NCBI GenBank assembly: GCA_910578345.1
Contig: CAJTRA010000017.1
Coordinates: forward strand, 5,286-69,285
Source of the DNA: an uncultured Lachnospiraceae bacterium
Lineage (GTDB): Bacteria; Bacillota; Clostridia; Lachnospirales; Lachnospiraceae
Direction: 5' to 3'
Length of the DNA stretch: 64,000 nt
Under the pieces are notes generated by a model. It was given only the letters and a program-made list of their open reading frames with translations. It was not told where the DNA came from and made no database searches. This document shows, one piece after another, positions 1 through 8,509 of the stretch. The position numbers were made by a program, and so were the translations under genes. Within the stretch, counting starts at the first letter, position 1. Each line of letters opens with the position of its first letter.

Positions 1-1157
1 TTATCATGAAATTCCTGCTCTGTCATCGCCTGGGTCATAAAGCCAAACTCTTCCACGATTCCCACATTAATCTCTGCCAGAGAACCAAAGGTCTCCATCG
101 CCGCCTCTTTCTGTGCGCTGTTTACCCGAACAAAAAACTTTCCCTGATCCTTCTTACTGTCAGCGACCCGCACATTGTCATTCTCCCAGAAGCACATAAT
201 CGTCTTGCCGGGATGCCTTGCACAGTCTACCACATCGGAAACCACCGCGCTGGCCGTCGGCAGCTTACCGGCACCTCTTCCATAGTACATGGAGTCTCCC
301 AGCATGTTACCATGTACATAGATCGCATTGAAGACGCCGCTGACACTGTAAAGTGGATGGGATCTGGAGATCATGAAAGGTGCAACCATTGCAAAAAAGC
401 CTTCTTCTTTGTCTCTGCTCATTGCCAGAAGTTTTATGGATTTATCCATCTGTTTTGCATATAGGAAATCAGCCGCGGATATTTTCGTAATACCTTCGGT
501 ATAGATCTCCTCATAGCTGACATTCTTGCCGCACATCAGGGAAGAGAGAATGGCAATCTTGCGGCATGCATCATATCCTTCCACATCCGCCTCTGGATTC
601 CGCTCCGCATACCCTTTCTCCTGGGCCTCTTTCAGGACATCTTCAAAGTCTGCCCCTTCCTTATCCATCTTAGTTAAAATATAGTTGGTTGTACCGTTTA
701 AAATACCTGTAATGGAGTCAATCTTCTCTGCTGTCAACGAATAATTAAGCGGACGGATGATTGGTATGCCACCGCCCACGCTCGCCTCAAACAGATAATT
801 GCAATGATTCTTCCTGGCAATCTCGATAAGCTCCGGCCCATGGCTGGCTACCAGCTCTTTATTTGAAGTGCATACACTCTTCCCTGCAAGCAGCGCCTGT
901 TTGGAGAATTCATACGCCGGATGGAGACCTCCCATCGTCTCACAGATCACGGTAACTTCCGGATCATTGATAATGATGTTGAAATCATGGACTACCTTAT
1001 CTTCATACGGATCCCCCGGAAAATCCCTCAAATCCAGAATATATTTGATGTTGAGCTTCGCCGCCGCTCTCTTATCGATCGCTTCCTTGTTCGTCTCAAT
1101 CACCTCAACGACGCCGCTTCCCACTGTTCCATATCCTAACACCGCTACATGAATCAT
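1..1157 (-). CDS. hom: Homoserine dehydrogenase, 3' end cut by window edge
   Basis: Reduces aspartate semialdehyde to homoserine with NAD(P)H, the branch point to threonine and methionine. The 385 codons seen here start MIHVAVLGYGTVGSG, a Rossmann nucleotide-binding loop. The substrate-binding region follows, with CTSNKELVA, FEASVGGGIPI and ILNGTTNYI all readable. The C-terminal part, where long forms carry an ACT domain, lies beyond base 1. Start ATG 1157 follows AAGGAGC at a normal distance. It is the second gene of a leftward pair with an ACT-domain protein. The 162-base gap between them holds a palindromic repeat. Identity is clear from the motifs; whether it has the ACT tail cannot be seen. 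Confidence 0.95.
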   Translation of the reverse strand, partial: MIHVAVLGYGTVGSGVVEVIETNKEAIDKRAAAKLNIKYILDLRDFPGDPYEDKVVHDFNIIINDPEVTVICETMGGLHPAYEFSKQALLAGKSVCTSNKELVASHGPELIEIARKNHCNYLFEASVGGGIPIIRPLNYSLTAEKIDSITGILNGTTNYILTKMDKEGADFEDVLKEAQEKGYAERNPEADVEGYDACRKIAILSSLMCGKNVSYEEIYTEGITKISAADFLYAKQMDKSIKLLAMSRDKEEGFFAMVAPFMISRSHPLYSVSGVFNAIYVHGNMLGDSMYYGRGAGKLPTASAVVSDVVDCARHPGKTIMCFWENDNVRVADSKKDQGKFFVRVNSAQKEAAMETFGSLAEINVGIVEEFGFMTQAMTEQEFHD

Positions 1158-1275
1158 ACTGTTGCTCCTTCCTTAATCCCTCGTTGTATCGTATCGATCT
1201 TGCCGTACCACAGACCTTCTTCCAACTCCATGATTCCGTCTTTTGGACTCTCAAACCCCCAAAACAGGCAATGAA

Positions 1276-1302
1276 CATATCACAAGCTTACCTGTGATAC
1301 TG
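1276..1302. repeat. Palindromic intercistronic repeat, copy 1
   Basis: An imperfect hairpin (TATCACA ... TGTGATA) lies between the ACT gene and hom. On the minus strand it continues back through GGTTGAAAA to the stop codon of the ACT gene. The same extended layout is seen in copy 2 (3564-3590). Six related palindromes occur in this window, all in intergenic gaps. It lacks a U-tract of terminator quality. Confidence 0.6.
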
Positions 1303-1319
1303 CTTAAATATTTTTCAAC

Positions 1320-1763
1320 CTACTCTCTTGCCAGAATCTTCACATTATGAACTCCCATCTTCCCTTCCATAGCCTCGATCATCTCTGAGACATCTCCTGT
1401 CGTTGGAAGCACCTGTACGCTGAGACTCAGGGAAGCAACTCCATTGATGGGAATACTCTGATGGATCGTCAGAATATTCGCGCCACAGTCCGCCACAATC
1501 TTCAGCACGTCCGACAATAGTCCCGTCTCGTCGTCCATCTGAAAAGTGAGCGTGATTGTCGTCCCCTGTGAATTTTCGTAAAAAGGGAAAATATCCTCTT
1601 TATATTTATAGAAGGAGCTTCGACTGATCCCCACCTCATCAACTGCTTCCTGTACAGATCCCGCCTTTCCGGATTCCACCAGTCTCTTGGCTTCCACTAC
1701 CTTGAGAAGGACTTCCGGAACAGCTTTCTGCCTCACTACAAAATAGCCGCTTTTTTCCCGCAT
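1320..1763 (-). CDS. ACT domain-containing protein (PheB/UPF0735-like)
   Basis: A small protein of 147 residues with an N-terminal helix-turn-helix-like stretch (residues about 20-60, GISRSSFYKYKEDIFPFY) and a C-terminal ACT domain (about 68-146, LTFQMDDETGLLSDVLKIVA). ACT domains bind amino acids. Proteins of this type often sit beside hom or chorismate-pathway genes and are thought to regulate them. It is first in the leftward pair with hom, so a role in sensing threonine, methionine or an aromatic amino acid is reasonable but not shown. Start ATG 1763 has a purine-rich AGAGAGG about ten bases upstream. Length is normal for the family. Confidence 0.85.
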   Translation of the reverse strand: MREKSGYFVVRQKAVPEVLLKVVEAKRLVESGKAGSVQEAVDEVGISRSSFYKYKEDIFPFYENSQGTTITLTFQMDDETGLLSDVLKIVADCGANILTIHQSIPINGVASLSLSVQVLPTTGDVSEMIEAMEGKMGVHNVKILARE

Positions 1764-1898
1764 ATCACAATCATGCCTCTCTGCATTGCTCTATTGTCTG
1801 TTTGTCCCGGTATCTGCCGTACTCTGTATGTCTTTTTATTGCGGACATTTGTTTTTCTCCGTCCTCGCCTTGAAGACATCTGTTTGTCACCGAAAGAT

Positions 1899-1927
1899 AT
1901 TCTAGCATAACTGCCTAACAAAGGCAA
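1899..1927 (-). promoter_or_regulatory. Candidate sigma-A promoter for the ACT-hom pair
   Basis: On the minus strand, TTGCCT and TAGAAT are separated by 17 bases. Transcription would start about 130 bases before the ACT gene. No attenuator or T-box was recognised in the leader. Confidence 0.45.
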
Positions 1928-1971
1928 GTTCTTTTTGTGAAAAAAGGCGAAAAAGGTGGAACGGTTGAGAA

Positions 1972-2013
1972 GAAAAAACAAAGGGGTAAGCCAGTTCATG
2001 CCTGTCCACCCCT
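1972..2013 (-). terminator. Probable intrinsic terminator of glyA
   Basis: Read leftward, AGGGGT and ACCCCT form a stem with a further CAG/CTG pairing inside, followed by TTTGTTTTTT. It lies just past the glyA stop codon. Confidence 0.5.
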
Positions 2014-2031
2014 ATCGTGTTATCGATTCTT

Positions 2032-3270
2032 TCAGATCAACGGATATTTATCTGTCAGTACCTTTACGATCGCTCTTGCTTTCTCGATTCCGGCCTCGCC
2101 CTCTTTGATGACAATCGAGACTGCCTCAGCAACTTGATCCATATCTTCCGTGTTCAAACCGCGGGATGTCGCCGCTGGTGTACCGAGACGAATACCGCTC
2201 GTGACAAAAGGAGATTTCGGATCATTTGGGATCGTATTCTTGTTCGCTGTGATATGGGCCTCATCAAGAAGTTTCTCTATCGCTTTGCCAGTCAGATCAT
2301 AGGTCGTCAGATCCAACAGCATCAAATGATTATCCGTGCCATTGGAAACAATCTTAATATCTCTCTTCTGCAGCCCTTTGCAGAGCGCCTGCGCATTGTC
2401 GATCACACTCTGCTGGTATTCCTTGAAAGAAGAATCTAATGCCTCCTTGAAGCAGACAGCCTTCGCCGCAATCACATGCATCAGCGGGCCTCCCTGCGTA
2501 CCTGGGAAAATAGCCTTGTTAAAGTTATACTTTTCCGCCACTTCCTGACTGGACATGATCATGCCGCCGCGTGGACCGCGCAGCGTCTTATGTGTCGTCG
2601 TCGTAGTCACATGCGCATAAGGAATCGGACTCGGATGCAGTCCTGCCGCCACAAGTCCTGCAATATGGGCAATATCCACCATAAGTACAGCGCCTGCCTC
2701 ATCGGCAATCTCTCTGAATTTCTTAAAATCAATGGTCCTTGCATAAGCGGAAGCTCCTGCCACGATCATCTTCGGTTTACATTCCAGCGCGATCCTGCGC
2801 ACATTATCATAATCAAGGAATCCTTCATCATTGACTCCGTAAGGCACACATTTGAAATATTTACCAGACAGATTGACCGGTGAACCGTGAGACAAATGTC
2901 CGCCATGATCCAGATTCATTCCCATAAAGGTATCACCCGGCTCCATAACAGCAAAGAATACTGCCATATTCGCCTGGGCTCCTGAATGCGGCTGTACATT
3001 GACATACTCACAGCCAAACAGCTCCTTCGCTCTGTCTCTGGCCAGATTCTCTACCACATCCACGCACTCACATCCGCCGTAATATCTCTTGCCCGGATAG
3101 CCTTCTGCATATTTGTTCGTCAGCGGACTTCCCATAGCCGCCATGACAGCCTTACTCACCCAGTTCTCTGAAGCGATCAGCTCGATATGGGAATTCTGGC
3201 GCTGCTGTTCCGCCTCGATCGCTTGAGCGATCTCCGGATCGGTCATCCTTACTTCCTCAAATGAATACAT
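2032..3270 (-). CDS. glyA: Serine hydroxymethyltransferase
   Basis: A PLP enzyme that interconverts serine and glycine while charging tetrahydrofolate with a one-carbon unit, in the cytosol. It has 412 residues, the usual bacterial length. Diagnostic segments are SENWVSKAVMAAMGSPLTNK, YYGGCECVD, the PLP lysine in TTTTTHKTLRGPRGG, and the C-terminal GIRLGTPAATSRG. It is a single-gene unit with its own candidate promoter (3446-3475) and terminator. Start ATG 3270 follows purine-rich GGAAAGGCAGGAACAAGGA. No oddities in the protein. Confidence 0.97.
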   Translation of the reverse strand: MYSFEEVRMTDPEIAQAIEAEQQRQNSHIELIASENWVSKAVMAAMGSPLTNKYAEGYPGKRYYGGCECVDVVENLARDRAKELFGCEYVNVQPHSGAQANMAVFFAVMEPGDTFMGMNLDHGGHLSHGSPVNLSGKYFKCVPYGVNDEGFLDYDNVRRIALECKPKMIVAGASAYARTIDFKKFREIADEAGAVLMVDIAHIAGLVAAGLHPSPIPYAHVTTTTTHKTLRGPRGGMIMSSQEVAEKYNFNKAIFPGTQGGPLMHVIAAKAVCFKEALDSSFKEYQQSVIDNAQALCKGLQKRDIKIVSNGTDNHLMLLDLTTYDLTGKAIEKLLDEAHITANKNTIPNDPKSPFVTSGIRLGTPAATSRGLNTEDMDQVAEAVSIVIKEGEAGIEKARAIVKVLTDKYPLI

Positions 3271-3445
3271 TCCTTGTTCCTGCCTTTCCTTATACTATTA
3301 TCCTGTTTGTGCCATAAACTTATAGTAAACAATCTAACAAACCGCCGCCCCGGTTCTCACCAAAAGCATATCCGGAAACTTCTGTAGAACTGAAAGCACA
3401 ATTTCCAGTGTCGTCAACTATAAAATAATGCATAAAATCTGTATA

Positions 3446-3475
3446 AGTATATCATAAGCTGTATTTGCGGTGCAA
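3446..3475 (-). promoter_or_regulatory. Candidate promoter for glyA
   Basis: On the minus strand, TTGCAC and TATACT are separated by 18 bases, about 175 bases upstream of glyA. The gap 3271-3655 (385 bases) also holds a palindromic repeat and a rightward -10 element. Neither a glycine riboswitch nor a T-box was recognised. Confidence 0.4.
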
Positions 3476-3520
3476 CAGCATGTTATGAAAAAATAATTCT
3501 GGGCCAGAGCTGCTGAAACA

Positions 3521-3529
3521 TGGTATACT
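3521..3529 (+). promoter_or_regulatory. Candidate extended -10 promoter for the lipid kinase gene
   Basis: TGGTATACT is an extended -10 element without a convincing -35 box. It would give a leader of about 120 bases that includes the palindromic repeat at 3564-3590. Confidence 0.35.
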
Positions 3530-3563
3530 TTTCTTATCCGGTTATTTTCACCTAGCATCCGTG

Positions 3564-3590
3564 CATATCACAGGCTTGCCTGTGATACTG
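3564..3590. repeat. Palindromic intergenic repeat, copy 2
   Basis: The core ATCACAGGC-TT-GCCTGTGAT is a perfect 9-base-pair stem. On the minus strand it is preceded by GGTTGAAAA at a distance, as in copy 1. It lies between divergent glyA and the lipid kinase gene. Confidence 0.65.
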
Positions 3591-3655
3591 TTTATAAAAA
3601 GTTGTAAAATCTTTGATTTTCAACCTAACACCACAGATAAGGAACCGCAAAGTCT

Positions 3656-4612
3656 ATGTATCATATTATCATGAATCCAACTTCCAAATCCGGTAAAGGA
3701 TTGTCCATATGGCAGACGCTCAGGCCTGTCCTGGATGAGAGGGGCATTCCCTATATGCTGCATGAATCTGCCTGCCCTGGTGATGTGGAGAAACTGACGC
3801 AGCAAATCACTTCCACGCAGCACAGGACCAATCTGATCCTTCTGGGCGGCGACGGCACCGTCAACGAGGCTCTGCAGGGCATTGCCGATTTCGATAAAGT
3901 AAGTATCGGTTATATTCCCACCGGATCCAGCAATGATCTGGCCAGGGCGCTGAAGCTTGACCACGACCCCGTTACACTACTATCTCAGATTCTAGCAGGC
4001 ACGCACGCTCATATAGTGGATCTGGGAATCCTCACTTATGAAAGCGCTTCCGAAATAACATCCCGTCTGCATCAGCGCCCTGTCCATAAGAGTCGATATT
4101 TTGTTGTGAGCAGCGGAATCGGCTTCGATGCGGCTGTCTGTGAAGAGGCTTTGTCTTCCTCTATCAAAAATACTTTAAACAAGTTTAAGCTCGGCAAATT
4201 AACTTATCTGTGCATTGCTCTCAAGCAGCTCTTTGCCGCCAAAGCCATATCATGTGAGCTTATCCTTGACGGCGAACGGTCCATCTATGTCCCCAGACTG
4301 CTTTTTTGCACTTTTATGAATCATGCCTATGAGGGCGGCGGCTTCTATTTCTGTCCACAGGCAGATAACAGCGATGGACTTCTTGATCTGTGTGTTGTGG
4401 GCGATCTTCCCAAGCTATTTCTTCTCTTCGCTCTGCCCACGGCTTTCTTCGGAAAACACTATATCTTTCCGAAAATCGATCATTATACCGCCTCTTCCAT
4501 CCATTTAAAGACCTCGGCGCCACTGTGGGTTCATACCGACGGAGAAGTATCGACAAAATCCAGCCAAATCAGCATTTCCTGTCTGAAACGTAGAATCCGT
4601 TTCCTGGTATAG
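3656..4612 (+). CDS. Diacylglycerol/lipid kinase, YegS-DgkB family
   Basis: A 318-residue soluble kinase of the diacylglycerol kinase catalytic-domain family, which phosphorylates lipid hydroxyls with ATP and returns diacylglycerol to phospholipid synthesis. The N-terminal domain has the nucleotide-binding GGDGTVNE (about residues 64-71) and GYIPTGSSNDLARAL. The C-terminal beta domain includes SSGIGFDAAV and a late HTDGE motif. Start ATG 3656 follows AAGGA. It is not obviously in an operon: the following PAP2-like gene has its own promoter. Together the two could turn over membrane lipid. The exact lipid substrate is unknown. Confidence 0.9.
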   Translation: MYHIIMNPTSKSGKGLSIWQTLRPVLDERGIPYMLHESACPGDVEKLTQQITSTQHRTNLILLGGDGTVNEALQGIADFDKVSIGYIPTGSSNDLARALKLDHDPVTLLSQILAGTHAHIVDLGILTYESASEITSRLHQRPVHKSRYFVVSSGIGFDAAVCEEALSSSIKNTLNKFKLGKLTYLCIALKQLFAAKAISCELILDGERSIYVPRLLFCTFMNHAYEGGGFYFCPQADNSDGLLDLCVVGDLPKLFLLFALPTAFFGKHYIFPKIDHYTASSIHLKTSAPLWVHTDGEVSTKSSQISISCLKRRIRFLV

Positions 4613-4669
4613 TCAGCATGTTGGACACTTTTTCATGAAAAATTAAGAAATATTTATGGAAATCTTATT

Positions 4670-4697
4670 TTGACTTTTCACCCTAATCTGCTATGAT
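4670..4697 (+). promoter_or_regulatory. Candidate sigma-A promoter for the PAP2-like gene
   Basis: TTGACT and TATGAT are separated by 16 bases, 80 bases upstream of the start codon. Confidence 0.5.
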
Positions 4698-4777
4698 ATC
4701 TTCTATGAACTGAATGCGTATTGTGTGCGCACTGTTCATGAGGCTGCTATTGATTAGACAAATGGGGAATTGTCATC

Positions 4778-5524
4778 ATGGAAAAATTTCGTCAAACTTA
4801 TCAGAAAACATTGCGGACGTCCGCATTTCTGCAGAAATGCGAACCGCTCTTCCAGATCCTGGCCAAATACCGGCACGCGTTTCCACTGATCATTTATGGG
4901 ATCATCTATCTCTCATGGTTTGGTCATCTGGAGCGGACTGTTACAAGCCATTACCGGGTCATTCACGTAGCTTTCGACGACCACATTCCGTTTTGTGAAG
5001 TATTTGTCGTTCCCTATCTGCTCTGGTTTGCTTATGTAGCAGTTGTGGTGATGTACTTTTTCTTCCGTAACAAAGACGATTATTTTAAGACCTGTACTTT
5101 CCTGTTTACTGGAATGACCATCTTCCTGCTGGTATCTACACTCTGGCCTAATGGACATCATTTAAGGCCCTATATCATGCCACGGGACAATATCTTCACA
5201 CAGATGGTAGCAGCGCTCTACAGGGCAGACACACCTACCAATCTATGGCCGAGCATCCACGTATATAATTCTCTTGGATGCCATATCGCTGTGATGAAGA
5301 GCCAGCAGTTAAAGAAATATAAGAGTATCCGCATCGGTTCTCTGATCCTCTGTACTTCGATCATTCTGTCTACTGTATTGATCAAGCAGCACTCTCTGTT
5401 TGATGTGATGACTGCTTTCATTATGGCCGCTGTTATGTATGGTATCGTATACCACTTCGATATCGTGCTTCATTTCTTTCGAAACACTCTGGGCCGCAGG
5501 AAACGCAAACCTAAAGTAGGCTAA
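4778..5524 (+). CDS. PAP2-superfamily membrane phosphatase
   Basis: A 248-residue polytopic membrane protein with about six hydrophobic segments. Near the C-terminal half it has WPSIHVYNSLGCH and, later, KQHSLFDV. These match the PAP2 (phosphatidic acid phosphatase type 2) pattern SxxxH and (K/R)xHxxxD, whose histidines form the phosphoenzyme and proton-relay site. The first PAP2 motif is less clear, around LRPYIMPRDN. Likely substrates are lipid phosphates such as phosphatidate or undecaprenyl diphosphate, which is inference. Start ATG 4778 has a weak GGGGAA upstream. It ends just before a long hairpin shared with the converging glycosyltransferase. Confidence 0.8.
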   Translation: MEKFRQTYQKTLRTSAFLQKCEPLFQILAKYRHAFPLIIYGIIYLSWFGHLERTVTSHYRVIHVAFDDHIPFCEVFVVPYLLWFAYVAVVVMYFFFRNKDDYFKTCTFLFTGMTIFLLVSTLWPNGHHLRPYIMPRDNIFTQMVAALYRADTPTNLWPSIHVYNSLGCHIAVMKSQQLKKYKSIRIGSLILCTSIILSTVLIKQHSLFDVMTAFIMAAVMYGIVYHFDIVLHFFRNTLGRRKRKPKVG

Positions 5525-5534
5525 AATCAATCAT

Positions 5535-5592
5535 ACCCCGCCAGTCAGAATAACGCCAGAAATCTTTCTTGCCGCATTCTGACTGGTGGGGT
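5535..5592. terminator. Long hairpin between convergent genes
   Basis: Seventeen-base arms (ACCCCGCCAGTCAGAAT and its complement, with G-U pairing) flank a 24-base loop. U-tracts on both sides are poor, but the position between convergent genes fits a bidirectional terminator. Confidence 0.6.
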
Positions 5593-5615
5593 ACTTTATC
5601 ATAATAAACCACCTG

Positions 5616-6641
5616 TCAATTAAACTTATAAAATCTTTGACAGATCTTATAGCCTTCCACTGATATCTTCCGTCCACCCTTGCCTGGCAGATTCATCGAA
5701 TTCCCCAATACGCCATAACGCAGGCGCATATACATCCCCATATCTTTCTGCTTGATATACTGCCATAGCTCCTGTTTCTTCTCCAATGCCTCTTCTGTCC
5801 CATCCCGGATCAACAGGATAGAGGAAATAACCGTTATGATCTCCAGATAATTAAACATATAATTCCTTAATTTACGGTTAGCAGCCACCTTCATCTTGTG
5901 TTCCGCCAGATAATCAATCATGATCTTATTGACCTTGATCTGTTGATCAACTCTGGATATCATAATCTGTTCATTAACCGACTGTCCTTCTCTTCCTATA
6001 TAATACCGGTAGAAATTAACGTCCAGATAATACAGATTCTTCACAAACGGAAGCGGTTCAAACACAAAAATATTATCCACATAGAACGTATGCTCCGGCA
6101 GTTGAAGTCCACATTCTTTCAACAGCCTGGTCCGAAAAATAACAGAATGCATCAGAATATACTGTCCCTTATGAAAGTGCTTCACTTCATTCCATGTAAA
6201 AATGCGATCCTGCGGCAGGGCATGCCGATACTTCATGACTTTATGTTTCTTCTCGCCCTCTTTCTCATAGACGAAATTACTAATCAGCATATCCAGACTG
6301 GAATCTCCCGTTGTAATGTCTCTGAGTACTTCCAGAATCCTGAAATAAGCGCTCTCCTTCACCCAATCGTCGCTGTCAACTACTTTAAAATATAAACCCG
6401 TGGCTTGTTTCAATCCGGCATTGACCGCCGAACCATGACCGCCGTTCTCTTTATGGATCGCTTTGACAATCGACGGATATCTTGCCGCATACCCATCTGC
6501 AATGGCTCCTGTCTCATCTGTGGAACCATCATCGACGATCAAAATCTCTACATCTTCCCCGCCCACAAGCAAGGATTCAATACACTTGCGCATATAGGCT
6601 TCTGAATTATAGCTCGGTATCGCAACTGATAATAATTTCAT
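5616..6641 (-). CDS. Family 2 glycosyltransferase
   Basis: A 341-residue GT-A fold transferase. The N-terminal 110 residues carry VAIPSYNSEAYM, VDDGSTDETG and VDSDDW, the nucleotide-sugar and metal-binding motifs of GT2 enzymes. The rest is helical without a clear membrane anchor. Such enzymes add sugars to cell-wall polymers, capsule or glycolipids; donor and acceptor cannot be deduced. It stands alone, reading leftward from a 100-base gap after the SfsA-MutY gene. Start ATG 6641 follows AGAGGA. The family call is firm, the role open. Confidence 0.88.
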   Translation of the reverse strand: MKLLSVAIPSYNSEAYMRKCIESLLVGGEDVEILIVDDGSTDETGAIADGYAARYPSIVKAIHKENGGHGSAVNAGLKQATGLYFKVVDSDDWVKESAYFRILEVLRDITTGDSSLDMLISNFVYEKEGEKKHKVMKYRHALPQDRIFTWNEVKHFHKGQYILMHSVIFRTRLLKECGLQLPEHTFYVDNIFVFEPLPFVKNLYYLDVNFYRYYIGREGQSVNEQIMISRVDQQIKVNKIMIDYLAEHKMKVAANRKLRNYMFNYLEIITVISSILLIRDGTEEALEKKQELWQYIKQKDMGMYMRLRYGVLGNSMNLPGKGGRKISVEGYKICQRFYKFN

Positions 6642-6741
6642 TCCTCTGTCCCCTTATTACACTGTTTTATTTTCTGGTATTTCAAATCCGAACCGCTGTA
6701 TGGGATTCCCTTATATCCTAGGATACCCATTTAAATCTGTC

Positions 6742-8508
6742 TTAGACACCCCGCTTCATCTCCATATGATCCGCATAGGCCGCAAAGGCCGACGGAATCG
6801 GATATCTGTTCTTCGTCTCCGCCGGATCAATAAAAATATATTGCTGTCCGTCAGCTTGTTCTCCGGCCGGATTCCCCATCTTCACCAATTCATCTACACG
6901 GATTTGATAACCGATCATATGCCATTCCTTATGGGTAAAGATATGTTTCGATGGTTCCAGTCTCTGTATACGGAGTACCGCCATGCCAGACTGCTTCAAA
7001 TAGGAGAGCACTTCCTCCTCGCTCCTATGTCCCTCCATCATCGGGAACTCATACATCCCTGCGAGCAGCCCCTTCTTTGCCCTCTTATGAATCGCTACAC
7101 AATGTTCATCCAGAATGACTAACACTGTCTTCTTCTCGATCGACCGCGGCTTCTTCGGCTTCTTCCTGGGATATTCTGAAATACGCCCCTGTATTCGCGC
7201 CTGACATAATCCCGACCACGGACATGCCTCACATTTCGGCGCTCCATTCGGAATACACACCATCGCGCCCAATTCCATCAATGCCTGGTTGAAATCACCC
7301 GGCCGGTCCCACGGTATAACGCCTCTCAGCTCTTCTTCAATCGATCTCTTAACGCCTGCATCCAGAATATCCCGGTCATCCATCCGCAGTCTGGCCAGAA
7401 TTCTCAACACATTGCCATCCACTGCCGGAACCGCTCTCTGAAAAGCAATCGAAGCGATCGCGCCTGCGGTATAACTCCCAATCCCGGCAAGTTTGACCAG
7501 CTGCTCATACTCCGACGGCATCTCACCGCCATATTCTGTCATAATCTGTATGGCCGCCTTCTTCAGATTCCTTGCCCGATTGTAATACCCCAGCCCTTCC
7601 CACAACTTCAGGAGCTGTTCTTCCTCCACTACGGCAAGGCTCTCTATATCTGAAAGATACCGAAGGAACCGGTCGTAATAGGGCTTCACTGCTTCCACTC
7701 TCGTCTGCTGCAGCATAATCTCTGACAGCCAGACATGATACGGCGTAGGTTCCTCACGCCATGGAAGGATCCTCCTCCCAGCATCATACCAGGCAAGCAA
7801 CGGCTTTGCGATCAGATCCAGACTGTCCAATATAACCGGTACTTCCTTATTTAAGGCAAGGCTGTCCTTCTCTACCAGACAATCGTAGGCGAGTAAATGC
7901 ACTCCTGCGCTTCTCGCTTTCTTTAATGCTTCCCCGAAAGCCGGCTGTGTCTTCCAGTTCGGCTCCACATGTGCAATATCTTTCATCTGAACAACAAAAA
8001 TCAGATATGCTTCATATCCCTGCATATGCGCTTCCATCAGTTCTTCTACATGTTTCACCGCTCGTTCAGAAGGTGCGTCTGGAAATGCCGCTATATTATC
8101 CTTCTCCAGTGTAACCCCCTTGACCTCTATGAATGCTCTGCATCCCGTCTTACTCTCCACATAGAAATCGAAACGGGAATTCCCGAAAGTAGTCTCCGGC
8201 CGGACCAGGCTTACATCCTGATATAATCCTCCTGACGTCAGCCACTCACCCACCACCTTATTCGGCGCATTCGAATCCATGTTGATCAGCCTACCTTCCT
8301 TATCTACCGCTACAAGATCATACGCCGTAGATCGATTCCGGTTATCACTCCGCTCCAGATATACCTGTGCTCTATCACGCAGCAATTCCCGGCATCTTCC
8401 GGTATTCTTGACATGTACTTTCTCTCTCATGCCTCCAATATCCACATAAGCGATAAAACGGTTCGGTCTCTCTATAAAATTTGCCGTAATGATCTCATGA
8501 TATCTCAT
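6742..8508 (-). CDS. SfsA-MutY fusion: DNA-binding/nuclease domain plus adenine DNA glycosylase
   Basis: One 588-residue frame joins two proteins that are usually separate. Residues 1 to about 235 are SfsA-like (FIERPNRFIA, HVKNTGRCREL, SRFDFYVE, FIEVKGVTLE). Residues about 240-588 are a full MutY: catalytic Glu in SEIMLQQTRV, helix-hairpin-helix LAGIGSYTAGAI, catalytic Asp in AVDGNVLRI, a four-cysteine Fe-S cluster (C-x7-C-x2-C-x5-C) and a C-terminal NUDIX-like domain that in MutY reads 8-oxoG. MutY removes A paired with 8-oxoG. A GTG at 8544 would give 12 more residues overlapping the upstream gene. ATG 8508 was preferred because MRYHEI matches the normal SfsA N-terminus and lies one base past the upstream stop, suggesting translational coupling. 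Confidence 0.93.
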   Translation of the reverse strand: MRYHEIITANFIERPNRFIAYVDIGGMREKVHVKNTGRCRELLRDRAQVYLERSDNRNRSTAYDLVAVDKEGRLINMDSNAPNKVVGEWLTSGGLYQDVSLVRPETTFGNSRFDFYVESKTGCRAFIEVKGVTLEKDNIAAFPDAPSERAVKHVEELMEAHMQGYEAYLIFVVQMKDIAHVEPNWKTQPAFGEALKKARSAGVHLLAYDCLVEKDSLALNKEVPVILDSLDLIAKPLLAWYDAGRRILPWREEPTPYHVWLSEIMLQQTRVEAVKPYYDRFLRYLSDIESLAVVEEEQLLKLWEGLGYYNRARNLKKAAIQIMTEYGGEMPSEYEQLVKLAGIGSYTAGAIASIAFQRAVPAVDGNVLRILARLRMDDRDILDAGVKRSIEEELRGVIPWDRPGDFNQALMELGAMVCIPNGAPKCEACPWSGLCQARIQGRISEYPRKKPKKPRSIEKKTVLVILDEHCVAIHKRAKKGLLAGMYEFPMMEGHRSEEEVLSYLKQSGMAVLRIQRLEPSKHIFTHKEWHMIGYQIRVDELVKMGNPAGEQADGQQYIFIDPAETKNRYPIPSAFAAYADHMEMKRGV

Positions 8509-8509
8509 G

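Noticed and set aside
3271..3655. Glycine riboswitch or T-box before glyA
   Set aside because: No tandem glycine aptamer cores, T-box sequence or attenuator hairpin seen.
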